A DNA stretch of 64,000 nucleotides, taken from the NCBI GenBank assembly GCA_037178625.1, contig CM074146.1:558001-622000 (forward strand), given 5' to 3'. A program made the position numbers and the translations under genes. The notes under the pieces were generated by a model. The model was not told where the DNA came from and did not search any database. It saw only the letters and a list, made by a program, of their open reading frames with translations. Positions 9,788 through 21,544 of the stretch are shown here, in pieces (position 1 is the first letter of the stretch; each line of letters starts with the position of its first letter). This DNA comes from Skeletonema tropicum. Taxonomy: Eukaryota; Bacillariophyta; Thalassiosirophyceae; Thalassiosirales; Thalassiosiraceae.

Positions 9788-12700
9788 CGATCGTCGCATC
9801 AGTAAAGAGGGTCCGCCAGTAGTAAGGATTGAACGGACGAGCAGACAACATCTGAGAAGCGAGCGGCTTTCAAAGAAGAACGACGTCAGATGCAGAAAGA
9901 TTTGTATTCAAATGACGGAGTGAGAAAGGCGTACCAAACCAAAGTGAAAGGAAGCTGGTTGCGAGGTCACTCTTTGCTTTATCAACACGCAGGTGCGATG
10001 ACAACAATGAACATTTGAATGGGAGAGAGACGCTTGGAATTTGGTTAGTAAGGAGGACCCGATCAAGACTCCACAACGCATTTTCCAAGCAGCTTATTAA
10101 ATTTTAAAGTTTGGTGAACTTATTTTAGAGTCAACGTTCACGGGTTTTGTATGTCTTTTTCCCCTTCCCAGCCTCACAACTCTCTACGATGATGCGGATG
10201 GTGGGTTGGAGTGTATATTAGGTTGTCGCACAAGGTGCGTGTTGGTCCGGGGGGGTTCCTGACGCGTAGGACCCCTCCAGCAGCTCTTCTCTGCTCAATT
10301 TCGATCGGCATGGGCAGGGGACGTCTACTCTACGGATATTATTATTTTCCGGGGGGGTAGGTTGGTGAAGGACGTGAACGCCTTCTAGCAATTTGCTACG
10401 CTGGGGGTGTACCACCATCAACTTTTGCTGATGGGGGACGGATGATGGATGTTGTATCGATCGATGTGTGATACAAGACGGTCGTGTTCATCAATTCATA
10501 ATTTTTGGGGAGACCAGATGCCGCTAGGGGGCATCGTCTGCGGAAGTTCCCCTTCGAGCTGAAGTGTTAGTCATTGTCGGATAGTTCTCAAGCCAATCTG
10601 TATATTAGGAGCGGCTGGGCACGGTCTATCCTTTGTGGAAGATATGCTGACATATTTTTCGCTGATTGGGGGACGGTTGATGGATTTTGTGTATCGATGT
10701 GAAACCGAGGCCCTTTCCTTCCTACTGGGACCATCGGTGCCACATGTGTTGCTAAGCATGCCACCCTTCCAACACGTCTTATGCATATGCCAACGAGTTC
10801 TTCAGCAGTTGCCCTACCAATCTCTCCTCCACGGAAGCAACAACCCGGTCACATAGTGAGAGGGTTGCCTACGCCTGCTTACCTATCTTCGGGGGAAGAT
10901 GCTGCTGACGACCATATGCTTACTCCCAGTTACTTGCTGCTTCCGTGTACAAGTCTACCATGTGCTTCCGTATACAAGATGATGAGAGGCCCATTTTCTC
11001 CGGGGCCCCTCTGCCCCCTACAGCTAGTAGCGGGCCTTCTTCTTGTGTATGGAACTGATTATTGCGATGAATCTCAGATGACATCATGCGGTTTGGAACT
11101 GCATGGTTTATCTAGCACGGAGATAGCACTCTAGATCAACAGGAGTAATGTGTGAGGGTATGACAGTCGAGGTTAGGTGTTAGTTGGGATACCGGGGGGG
11201 GGAGTCACCTGCGGTGTTTGGGTGACGCAATAAGATCCTCTTCAGTATTTGAATAAACATTTTATTCTGGGATGTTCATAAGCTACTGTCATTCGGAAGA
11301 TATTAACACCAGAGCTGGTTTGAGTTGCCATCGTAGGCAACAATGGAGGCTGACGATTACTCTTATGTAGACGTCAGACCTGGACGGAAGCGCTTGCACA
11401 ATGGAGAAGCCGTGGATGACCGATCGAATGCCGAAGCTTCTATGGTCTCTTGGTGTCAGGGGTGTAGGGCAGGTACTCAGTCAAGCACTCCACTACATCT
11501 CTACTGATCCCATGCGGCTTGGAATAGCGATATGTTGTGCATGCTGCGACGCGATGAGGAAGCGAAGGCTGACGCAAAGCTTGGGGTTGTGTGTCATGAC
11601 TGCTGCGCGGGCATGGTATAGATGGGAAGATAGGAGATAGGCATGTCCCAGCAGTCGGTAGTGTTCACCCGCTACCTAGAGGAGCCAAACAGACAAAAGC
11701 AGATAAAAACGTGGTTGCCACTTGGCACAGCTAGTATCAAGGAAGTGAGTGGAACGCCACATGTAGCTTTCGTGACCTTGCACCATGCGTCTGCCAAACG
11801 ACGTAGCCACTCTGATACAATGGTTTTCCGGGGGGGTTATGTGATGATGACGAAGGGAGAAAGCCTTGCTTCCAGTTTTTAATGAGGAATGATCCAGTCT
11901 ACACTACCCACATTTTCCTCCTCACGGTCACCGAAGGGGATGCACGGTTCGTCGTGTCGTGACAGTCAGAAACATTGCTGCCCAGATGAACGTCCTTGGG
12001 CGGGGCGGCGGGGTTCGGCGCTACTTCGGGAGGAAGGAAGATGAAGGCATGAACAAATCAGGATTGGATCTTGTGTTCTGCCGTGAAACGATGACGACTT
12101 GATGAGTCGCCTGGTAGAGTTGAGTCAGAGTTGGATGTGCCTTCAAGGGTACCGCTGGTTACGCAACAGTGACCAGGAGGAAGGGCATGATGATGGCAGA
12201 ATGTATGATCAGGGCTGGATCGTGTATTTGCAGCCAATAGGCTACAGTTACAGATAAAAACGAGGGTGCATTGGGGCCTGGTTGGGTGTAACCCGCGTGC
12301 TCAAGGATTGAACGTGTCGTTGAGTGTTAGATGAAGATTGGAATCAGTATCTTTGAAAGAGGGAATTCAAGTCCAGTGGGGGTCAAAATTATCTTTGCAG
12401 CAGATTGGATGACGGTCTACAACGGAGTATTCAGGGAGTTTTTGGAGTCGGCGAGGCAAAAGAACCGTCCTTTCCTAGCAAGATGGATATGGAGGATTAC
12501 AGCTGAAGGGTGTCTATGAGGGGAGGAACTACGGTGCAGGCACACAAAAAACACCCACAGCGACCGTCTAGCTTTTCGACAGAAGGAGGAAAAAGGAAGG
12601 AGCTGAAACCAGGTTAAATATGGCTCCACGAATCGGAAGGATGAGACGCACCCTTGGGTATCTGAGGTACAAGTGGAGTGATCAACTTCAGTGCAAGCGA

Positions 12701-14120
12701 ACACTAACCATGCATCGTATCATTTCTCTCTATTTTCTTGCAGATGAGGATCGGGCTACGGAAATACCACAGCCTTGCTCTTCTTATGGGTGTGCATCCT
12801 GTGTACGATTGTATCGCGCTGCATTATGGAATTGCAACCTCCCCCATCACGAAAGGTTAAGGGTAAGGTTGGCCGCAGGCACAGGTTGTTCTACCTCAGG
12901 CAGATTTTGAGGCTGTTTCCTTCATCATACAAGCAGGAAAAGCTCATGGGAGCAAATTACTCAAGCATGGTCTGCCACTGGAACCACGCTGGAGCGTTTG
13001 AGGAGTCTTAGTTGCCGAGGGGGGTTATGATGCGAAGCTTTCTTCTTCACAAATATTGATTCGAGATCTCTACTGGTGCTAGTAGCGGTAGGCTGAAGCA
13101 TGGCAGGTTCACGGTGAGATCGCGATTACGTGTCTTTCCCGTGCCCCGAGGACACCTACCTCGGGCTCACCCCTATACGAGGGCTGGCCTGCAACTCATG
13201 AGTGACGCCGCACGCAAATGCCCAGGTCATTTGACACAGAGAGCTGGAGACAATTGGAGGAGAAAAGTGGGTCAACTTCCCCAACGGTAACTAGAGATTA
13301 AAGAACAAGTAAGATTGAATTTTATCTCAGCTTGACATGCAACAAGATTTGCAGCAAGGAGGTGAATGAGGCACGAACTTCGGACCGATCGTCACATCAG
13401 TAAAGAGGGTCCGCCAGTAGTAAGGATTGAACGGACGAGCAGACAACATCTGAGAAGCGAGCGGCTTTCAAAGAAGAACGACGTCAGATGCAGAAAGATT
13501 TGTATTCAAATGACGGAGTGAGAAAGGCGTACCAAACCAAAGTGAAAGGAAGCTGGTTGCGAGGTCACTCTTTGCTTTATCAACACGCAGGTGCGATGAC
13601 AACAATGAACATTTGAATGGGAGAGAGACGCTTGGAATTTGGTTAGTAAGGAGGACCCGATCAAGACTCCACAACGCATTTTCCAAGCAGCTTATTAAAT
13701 TTTCCCACCCACCCGACCCTGGGTTATTTCGGTTGTTGCCCCCCTTGTTTTTGGGGGGTTATGATGCGAAGCTTTCTTCTTCACAAATATTGATTCGAGA
13801 TCTCTACTGGTGCTAGTAGCGGTAGGCTGAAGCATGGCAGGTTCACGGTGAGATCGCGATTACGTGTCTTTCCCGTGCCCCGAGGACACCTACCTCGGGC
13901 TCACCCCTATACGAGGGCTGGCCTGCAACTCATGAGTGACGCCGCACGCAAATGCCCAGGTCATTTGACACAGAGAGCTGGAGACAATTGGAGGAGAAAA
14001 GTGGGTCAACTTCCCCAACGGTAACTAGAGATTAAAGAACAAGTAAGATTGAATTTTATCTCAGCTTGACATGCAACAAGATTTGCAGCAAGGAGGTGAA
14101 TGAGGCACGGACTTCGGACC
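9788..14120 (+). mobile_element. Split-direct-repeat element (A1-body-B1-A2-linker-B2), no transposase seen
   Basis: Two repeat pairs are interleaved. R1 (318 bp) lies at 9788-10105 and 13386-13703 (offset 3,598, one mismatch seen). R2 (368 bp) lies at 13019-13386 and 13753-14120 (offset 734, one mismatch near the end). The order is R1-body-R2-R1'-linker-R2', with R2 joined directly to R1'. This is the split-direct-repeat arrangement of PAT/Ngaro-type tyrosine-recombinase retrotransposons, or equally a full element followed head-to-tail by an internally deleted copy. The body (10106-13018) has only short frames and no recognised recombinase or RT. The linker (13704-13752) begins with the same C/G-rich motif as in the 25.8-32.2-kb element. 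Confidence 0.6.
13700..13719 (-). other. G-rich linker motif, four G-triplets
   Basis: The minus strand reads GGGTCGGGTGGGTGGGAAAA, which fits a four-run G-quadruplex pattern. The same 20 bases occur at 26033-26052 in the other split-repeat element, at the equivalent A2/B2 junction and in the same relative orientation. Confidence 0.7.
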
Positions 14121-15960
14121 AGTATTTGGGAGCAAAAATCGATTTTGCCTCCCCACCGCGCTCCACCTCAAATTTTTTTGCTCCCATTTGGGAGCAAAAA
14201 TCGTCTCGGCGGAGTGTAGCCATTACTACACCAATACTACGCCGATCCCCTCCGTTCAAAGACCAATATTATTCCATTTGGTTAGTTTAGAGTGCATCTG
14301 CAACTTGGGTTGGCCACATTCCATCCACTCGCCGAGATTGTAGGGGTGTCAAATCAGTTGCATCGGTGTCGGTGGGCGGCTGACGAGGCGATTTTGAATA
14401 AAAAAATCACACATCTCACAAAAAGCATCCCCACCATGATGCATCACATGGCATTATTGGCCATGAAATAAATGCTAGCAACAACTCCAACGTGCAGCCT
14501 GCCCCAAAATTTTGTGCTGGATCCATTTTTGAGGTCGGCGGGGCCTGAATATCAACGGATACAGCAGTATAACGACGTTAACACAATACAAGTATATTCG
14601 GCACATTCGACATCACCAGAACCGGCCTCATATATTCACACCGACGCAAATACGATGCCATGAAGCAATAATAACTGTTACTATATACCCATGCCGAAGT
14701 AATGGTGACTTGGTGGCCGCTGCATTGCCCATTGAATTGAGAACATCACGCATTCGCTGCGCAGCGGCATGTGTATGGAGAGCATGCCGATCACCCACTT
14801 GGCCGCTGTGTGTGGAGCAACAATCAATGCATTGAAGTCAAAAAACATCAACCCTCGTCCCAACCACATAATAAGTGGCAAATGGTGTGATATTCCTGGC
14901 AGATAATGACACATACCTCCCCCAAACACTATGTCAGAGAAGTAAGTTCATAACAATCACCAGAGGGCACATAATCAATAAAACAGAGAGCAATTAATCA
15001 TTTCAAGTAGCCAAAGATGCCCCAAAACCGTTTGTATGTGTATTGAGTGAAATGGAAGCGTATTATGAAGTGTATCACTCCTGACATGGCCAAAGTAGAG
15101 TATAATTAAGTGTAATATGATGATTTTATGCACCTAATGGTGAGTATTATTTCTCTTTATAGACAACGATTCATAGCAAGCCCTACCGGAATTGAACAGC
15201 CAATGATATTAGCTTTGGGATAATAATCGCACCATAGGTGTATCCGTTTCGTGTGTGGCGTTAGGGGTGTAGGAGCAGAGGTCATCATGGAGAACATCCT
15301 GTTGAGACCAGAATTGGAGGCGAGGAGGGGAAAGAGGCAGAGTAACAGAGGTCCCGTAGAAATTGCACGTAGGAATTGGTTCAATTTTTTTGCTCCCATT
15401 TGGGAGTAAAAAATCAGCCAATTTTGTTGAAGTCAAAAACACGTCGATCATGATCATGCCATGCCCTACCAAAGGCACTTATGGCACTGTAGTGGCCAAA
15501 TATGAACTCAAACATTTTATGCGATGGTATTAGCCAAATTTTATTGTGCCGGCACTAGCTGTAAGTCCACTGGAACCCTCCATACTAATGTGCTGGAAAG
15601 TGCCATTTTTGCTCCCATTTTGCATTACGGTTATTCATTTGTCCAGCAAAAAATAAGTATTTGATCAATAGGAGTACAGTAGTCATTTGGCACCCATGAG
15701 GGCCAATCAAGCAACACATTTGAAAATTTCTGTTATTATTATTATTGAGGAAGGAAGGCACAGCCAATGCAAAAGCAGCGAAAAGGCCAAAAGGCTAAGG
15801 AAAATGAGAGGAGAGAGTGAATGATCAGAATCAGACGAGGGATCATGGCAATGGCAATCCGTAGCGTGCGGCAAGGACAGCCGAAGCTGGAGTTCATTAA
15901 AGAGCAAATGCAGATGTAGCTGGTGAATGCTCCGGTACACAAGTAACACAAACACTAGAG
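14121..15960. other. Intergenic region with TTTTTGCTCCC/GGGAGCAAAAA inverted motifs
   Basis: No convincing gene. The motif TTTGGGAGCAAAAAT and its complement recur at about 14125, 14166-14193 (as a palindrome), 15386-15412 (as a palindrome) and 15606, and may be ends of small decayed inverted-repeat elements. Confidence 0.4.
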
Positions 15961-16160
15961 GTCTCATATATTAATTCATTTCACAACCACAACGTAACAA
16001 CACGACATCATGAATGCAAATGCAAAGCTTCAGCTTCAGTCATCTTTTCACGTACCACTGCCATCTCCACCTGTACTACAAAGTAAACTCTATGATGAAT
16101 CAAGAAACTTGATATTCTTTTACACTCAATTACACTTTCACGACAGTCTTGGAGTAGAAA

Positions 16161-19100
16161 TTACTCAATGACCTTTGCCTCCAACGAATAATTTTCATCA
16201 AACCTCTTCTCCACCATCTGATAACCAAACTTTTCAAAGTCAACTTTTGCATATTCATTTATCAATGCAATCGCTTCAGGATCCAAGTCTTTGTAGGACA
16301 ACCTTTCCTTGTTTGTGTCCGAATAGACACCCTCATCCTTCGGCGGGAGAGTCATAACAATATTATACTTCTTCATCAGAGCATCAAACTCGCTCGACAA
16401 GTTTTCATAATGCAACACGTTTTTCACAATGATTTCTTCGCCATCATATACATATTCGGCCTGATTCACGTAGTGCTTCTGGGCCAGAATGTAGCTATCC
16501 TCGTTTATACCTTTGGCCTGTTCTTTGACCTTACCCTTCTTCTCATTGAATTTGTTCATTGCAGTGCTTAACCTCTTCAACGTACTCTTGACCCATTCAT
16601 TCATTACCCTGGGATCACTTGGATCTTTGTCATGCACTTCACGTCGTCTATATTTAGCTTGAAAGCCAGTCCACGGGCAATGATACTCACTCACCACTCT
16701 CGAATATGGATTCCGAATGATAGTGAATAGATCTGCACCAAGGTATGGATATTTCGATCCATCAACGTACATCTTTAGCAGCTTGGGCGGTGTATGCCAA
16801 GGGCTAGTCAATGCGTACGATTGGTAATTTGGCGCTTCGTATGGGAGATCGGGGGAGGAGCAACCTACTTCTTCAAGTTTCATGTAGTGACATGCACCCC
16901 AGATGGTTCCTACGTTTGCAGCTGCCTTCTCAACTGCGGAGCCTCCCGTTTTGGTTATATGTACGAACTCGAGCGGAGTTGACCTTGTTGTTGAAGAATG
17001 ATCGAGTCTTGGTGTGGAGACTTGAACTTCAACTTCAATTGGCGGTGGCAGCAGTGAATATTGTTTGGTAAATTCTCTAGCACAGTCGCTAATGGTTTTG
17101 GTATTCACCCATTGTTCGTCAGAAACATCAACGAAGTCGTAGTTCATTCTATCCAAGCAATGCTTTTCCACCTCTAATACATCATGCTTCTTTCCAACTA
17201 TCTCTTTCCACTCTTTTGCAAGCGACATCAATTTGTTAGAGTTTGGGTCTGACTCTTTGCTAATGAATGCACCTATTTTCATGTTGTTCAAGCTGTCCTC
17301 ATGCGTGGAAACGAGTGGGATCAAACTGCAACTGGGCCGCGTCTTGTCCCAGTCAAATGCTGCCTTGCACCAAATGGAATCCAGTGAGAAGTTATCAAGC
17401 ATCCCGGAGGCAAATACATTTTCAAAGAAGTGCTTCGCAAACTTGGCATCCATGAGGGTGAAATAGGTCTCGAGATATGGAACTTCTACAGGTTTGATCT
17501 TTTCAAACGTATCAAAAAGATCGTGGTGCCAGATTCTCGTGTTCCACCAAAATAACCAATGATTGACATCGTGAAACTGTACATCTTGAGACTTCTCCTT
17601 ATTTTTCATGAATAGCATGTGATCTCTTTGAGTGGATCGAAGGGGAGCAGAGAGCACAGCATCATTTGCCTGTTCTACAAACGTCCTCCACGGGAAGCCG
17701 TTGATTCTCTGGTCGTTGTCCTTGAAAAGCATCAAGTCAAAATTGGCAAGCTTGCTTCGGATGTCTCCAACAAAGAGGAACTTGTTGAACGCCTCGGAGT
17801 GCACCTTCTTATGGAGGTGGACGTGAGGTGGTAGCCCGGATGCAGCCTCTTCAAACAGAGACGCTAAAGACTCATCTACAGCAACAACGTTGATCTCCCA
17901 TTCACACACTCCGTGGAACTTACAGACAGCATGAATGTCTTGATTGATCACTTCAATTTCTCTTTCAATTTGACTTTCATTACTGATACACACGTTCATT
18001 ACAACGAGCAAAGAACGACCAAATAATTGAGCTGGTGTTGTTTCACTCTTCATGGCCACCTGTTCGCTTTCCTTCCCTTCAAGGATTGAATATGGATACT
18101 CCCAGCGCCCAATCGCACGATGCTTCTGAATTGTCGATTCTAAAGCAGATGTGTCGATCCAAAGCCCAGTGGAGTAGTATGTATCCCCAACGAGAGAGTA
18201 AATTGCTTCATCAGCTACTACAGTGGGAAATTCCTGAACACTCCAAATGGATCCTATAGAGCTTGTATAGTGAACTCTCCCTAGAAGAGTCTCCATCCCT
18301 GCCCTATTAATCAGATACGCTCGAGTTGAATGATGGTAGCGCTGCCAACTGATGAACGGCTCATGCATCAAAGAACCTTGCATGACAACATGAGGATTAT
18401 TTGTAGCAAATTGTAACACCTTCCACCCTTCAGGAGCCTGAGCAATATAATCATCAAATTCATCACAAAAAAAGGTAGAAAATGATGCATCATCCTCAAG
18501 AATTAGAGCAACCTCATGCCCGTCATCGTAGGCCTGTTTGATGGCCTGCAGGTGAGACATAAGACACGCGGCTTCGTTGTACGTATATATATTTTGATCG
18601 TGCTTCCAGAAGGATGGATTTCCGTCTCCAGCGTAAACCTTGATCAGTGGATGAAACATGAGTTGCTTCGAGTTAATCAAGTCAGTAGCTTGCTTTGTGT
18701 CAACAGCAGCAACGCGATAATGATCAACTACTCCCGACGATTCCATAGATTTGACAATGGCGTTTCGTCGTTCCTTTGACACATCGAGATTGATCCAATA
18801 AACAGAAGGTAGGTGATTGCAAGTGGCCTTCTCATTTTCATCCCTTCTACGCGAACGAAGAAAGGGCGACTGCTCTTTGTCAATGTCTTCCGCTTCCGTC
18901 GCTTGCGATTGCTCAATGTCAATGATTTTTTCTTCTGTCACTTCTGAATCTGAATAGGGAAGAGGAGGTTGACGATGATTCCTATTTGACTTCAAATAAA
19001 GTTTGATAGGAAAATATGCCAGGAAAAGAGTGATAATAATTGCCGACGCTCTGATCATGATTTTGCGTGACGTGATGGACGCATACCGCCTGCCCAGCTT

Positions 19101-19214
19101 CGACTTCGACTTCTTATCATACGGTATCCATGATGGATCGGCCAGAGTACGACGGCGCCCTCCTCCACGGTGAAGGAGGACAGATTGAGCTTGAGATGGA
19201 TACATCTTTGGCAT
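16161..19214 (-). CDS. Type II membrane GT25-like glycosyltransferase fused to sulfotransferase-like domain
   Basis: A 1,017-residue uninterrupted protein from ATG at 19214. A basic N-terminus is followed by one hydrophobic segment (about residues 53-72), typical of a Golgi type II protein. Residues about 134-345 resemble family-25 glycosyltransferases: SVYWINLDVSKERR at the start and ALILEDDAS with an EDD metal/sugar-nucleotide motif at 240-242. Residues about 400-720 form a second domain I cannot name (WHHDLFDTFEKI; a DNDQRINGFPWR stretch resembling a sugar-binding region). Residues about 747-1010 resemble membrane sulfotransferases: HITKTGGSAVE (5'-phosphosulfate loop, about 752-762) and IIRNPYSRVVSEY (3'-phosphate loop, about 832-844). 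I infer glycan synthesis plus sulfation of one substrate in the secretory pathway. Fusion of the two activities is unusual; substrate unknown. Confidence 0.85.
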   Translation of the reverse strand: MPKMYPSQAQSVLLHRGGGRRRTLADPSWIPYDKKSKSKLGRRYASITSRKIMIRASAIIITLFLAYFPIKLYLKSNRNHRQPPLPYSDSEVTEEKIIDIEQSQATEAEDIDKEQSPFLRSRRRDENEKATCNHLPSVYWINLDVSKERRNAIVKSMESSGVVDHYRVAAVDTKQATDLINSKQLMFHPLIKVYAGDGNPSFWKHDQNIYTYNEAACLMSHLQAIKQAYDDGHEVALILEDDASFSTFFCDEFDDYIAQAPEGWKVLQFATNNPHVVMQGSLMHEPFISWQRYHHSTRAYLINRAGMETLLGRVHYTSSIGSIWSVQEFPTVVADEAIYSLVGDTYYSTGLWIDTSALESTIQKHRAIGRWEYPYSILEGKESEQVAMKSETTPAQLFGRSLLVVMNVCISNESQIEREIEVINQDIHAVCKFHGVCEWEINVVAVDESLASLFEEAASGLPPHVHLHKKVHSEAFNKFLFVGDIRSKLANFDLMLFKDNDQRINGFPWRTFVEQANDAVLSAPLRSTQRDHMLFMKNKEKSQDVQFHDVNHWLFWWNTRIWHHDLFDTFEKIKPVEVPYLETYFTLMDAKFAKHFFENVFASGMLDNFSLDSIWCKAAFDWDKTRPSCSLIPLVSTHEDSLNNMKIGAFISKESDPNSNKLMSLAKEWKEIVGKKHDVLEVEKHCLDRMNYDFVDVSDEQWVNTKTISDCAREFTKQYSLLPPPIEVEVQVSTPRLDHSSTTRSTPLEFVHITKTGGSAVEKAAANVGTIWGACHYMKLEEVGCSSPDLPYEAPNYQSYALTSPWHTPPKLLKMYVDGSKYPYLGADLFTIIRNPYSRVVSEYHCPWTGFQAKYRRREVHDKDPSDPRVMNEWVKSTLKRLSTAMNKFNEKKGKVKEQAKGINEDSYILAQKHYVNQAEYVYDGEEIIVKNVLHYENLSSEFDALMKKYNIVMTLPPKDEGVYSDTNKERLSYKDLDPEAIALINEYAKVDFEKFGYQMVEKRFDENYSLEAKVIE

Positions 19215-19679
19215 AGATAGATACCCTCTTTGCTCAGCCTCAATGTGTTCAAGACAGAAATGTATGGTGTATCGTATGTATGCTCTCGAAAAAGTGTCAT
19301 CAAGCGAATACTTTCTCGTAATTTTGATTTTGGCGAATTATGGGGACTCTCTTTCTCCTAAAAAGGAGAGCGGGAAAGGTACGTATGTAGGGAGAGTGCT
19401 TGGATTGGAGCGCTCACAACTTTTATTTCATTACTCCCATACTTCAATTATTCTACAGCATATCATCTTCTACCACCATCATACACCTAAAGTCAAACTT
19501 ACCAGCAGTGGAAGGCTTGTCGAAGTATACAACGGGGAATTACCGATGATGATACAAGAATACAGGCATAAGTAGCACTTCAATCTTGAAGAACATTAGT
19601 TTAAGGGGTCTTCTATAAAATCTATAGTATGTATCAATATCATATCAAGAGACGGTCATCCTCGATATATTGTGGTGGC

Positions 19680-19788
19680 ATATAAGACAGGCGCAAATAA
19701 AATGAGCTAGGGTAATTTAAAAATATCTAGCGCCAAGCCTGCAGAACAAAATTTACCCTAGCACATTTTATTTGCGCCTGTCTTATAT
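19680..19788. mobile_element. 109-bp MITE with about 36-bp terminal inverted repeats
   Basis: The left end ATATAAGACAGGCGCAAATA continues AAATGAGCTAGGGTAA; the right end is its complement with one mismatch (A/T). Only about 37 bases separate the arms. TA at both outer borders could be a TA target duplication as in Tc1/mariner-derived MITEs, but that is inference. It lies upstream of the glycosyltransferase gene. Confidence 0.75.
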
Positions 19789-20500
19789 CAAGCATTATAT
19801 ACACTGCATATCGAATCTCGATCTTCAAACTTCATCCTCCGTAGACTTGACTATGTAAAGAAGTCGTTGTAAAAGAAGATAAAAATGATGCACTGGAAGT
19901 AGATGCAGCATTTGAAGCTTAAAGCTCCAATCTTATCTTAAAGAGGTAGAATAGGACACACACACGCCACTGACGCTATCATCATCAGAAGATTAGTTAG
20001 ATCCGCGGCTACACTCTTTCTCTGTACATATGCCAAACGTGGATTGACTTCATTGAAAGATAAATACGTTCGTTTTTGGAATGGAGTGAGTCTTTCCGCC
20101 CATCGATCTCCCTACTTACAGCCAGACGACCAGGCAGCAGGTGTGAAAAAATGCGTGGTTGTAGCAAAGATCTCAATTCAACCCGCTCGTCTGACGTGTA
20201 CTTATGCGGTAATGATTCCTTCTTCCGGTTTTCAATTCAACGCTTCTATTTAGGAATCAATATTTGATTGCCGGATTATGTGTCACTTCTGACTGAAATT
20301 TTGCATGCTATGACGTGGTAAGCAGGCTGTGGATCGTTCAATTTTTCCACTCTCAACTCTCAACGCTCTCAACTCTCACACTAAAAACACAGCAGCGCAG
20401 TTAGTATCTAGCAAGCATTATTATCAGTCCTCAGGGCAATATAGTCCTCAGGGCAATATTGATGTGACGGAAAGGAATCAACACCAATCAATAATCAAAC

Positions 20501-20851
20501 ATGAAGTCTCCTAATATGATCTTAGCATGTCTAGACTGCTCCGCATTCGATACTACGTCCCCTTACAAACTCCCACACCCTTACTTAGTTTCATCCTACT
20601 GCTCTTCCTCAACCCAAGAGTCATCATCATCTTCTTGCTCATCAAATAATAATGGTCGTCGTCAGGGTGGACTTTCCAGGAGCAAATGTGTGACCAACAA
20701 TCTCTCTGCTTTGGGTGGATCTGCCTCTGAGACAAGCATACCTCGTCGGCAGCAGCAGCAGGGTTCTTCTTTCAAGTCGTCCGGCCGAAACCATCATCAA
20801 AACCATCATCATCATGGATGGGGTTACTTTGTAGACACTGCTGGTACATGA
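20501..20851 (+). CDS. Small Ser/His-rich hypothetical protein
   Basis: 116 codons from an ATG, preceded by a pyrimidine-rich stretch with repeated CTCAACTCTCA (about 20347-20377). The protein has a Ser-rich middle (SSSSSCSSNNNGRR), a Gln run, and a His-rich tail ending HHGWGYFVDTAGT. I do not recognise a family. Serine runs and a His cluster could be low-complexity coding, and no other evidence supports expression. Confidence 0.4.
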   Translation: MKSPNMILACLDCSAFDTTSPYKLPHPYLVSSYCSSSTQESSSSSCSSNNNGRRQGGLSRSKCVTNNLSALGGSASETSIPRRQQQQGSSFKSSGRNHHQNHHHHGWGYFVDTAGT

Positions 20852-21544
20852 AAGAGAGAGAGAGAGAAACGATGCTTTTTTCTCTGTCTATCTCGCTATT
20901 GCTGTAAACTGCGTACATTTCATTTGCCACCCCACGTGTGAGAATTGACGAGAGACAGCTCTCTGCGGCCGCTGTACATCCATCTCTGTGCATGTGCATG
21001 CCCTCGCAAATTATCGAAGTCGGAAGAAGACTTCGAGCGATCATATACATGTATGAATTGGCAGTCAAAGACGACAAGCTTCATCCATTGTTGTTAGCTT
21101 CCAAGTCAGAGAGATTTGCCTTGCATGCCCCTACAAAAATGAATCCTACCTGTGATGATTTCATCTTCAAAAAACTTTGATGATGCTTCAAATATCTGGG
21201 AGCTTTTCTTGATGCATCAACTAATAATAATATCTGAGAGGATATACTCTCGTGTCGACAGATAGAAGATATAATTACAACATCATAGTGTTACTTTGGT
21301 TGATTCATTCTTGTAGGTAGATAGAAGATGTGCAATGGACGACATGTGGCTTGAAGAGAAAAGAGTGGCGCATGTATCTAATCGGCAGTATTTTGTCAAA
21401 ACAACTGCTGAGAAGACACCAGTGTATGTAGCAGAAGGATCTGGATATAACTATAATTATTATAACAATACTATGTATTATTTGGTGCTGTTTGACTTTG
21501 GCCTGCTTCATCAGACATACAACATCTCTATTATGCACACTATG

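Noticed and set aside
10106..13018. A transposase or recombinase gene in the body of the 9.8-14.1-kb element
   Set aside because: All frames are short (under about 120 codons) and none shows catalytic motifs; the recombinase is inferred only by analogy with the 26-kb element.
13019..14120. Simple tandem duplication of 734 bp
   Set aside because: Only R2 repeats at 734; R1 repeats at 3,598, so the interleaved split-repeat arrangement explains the data better.
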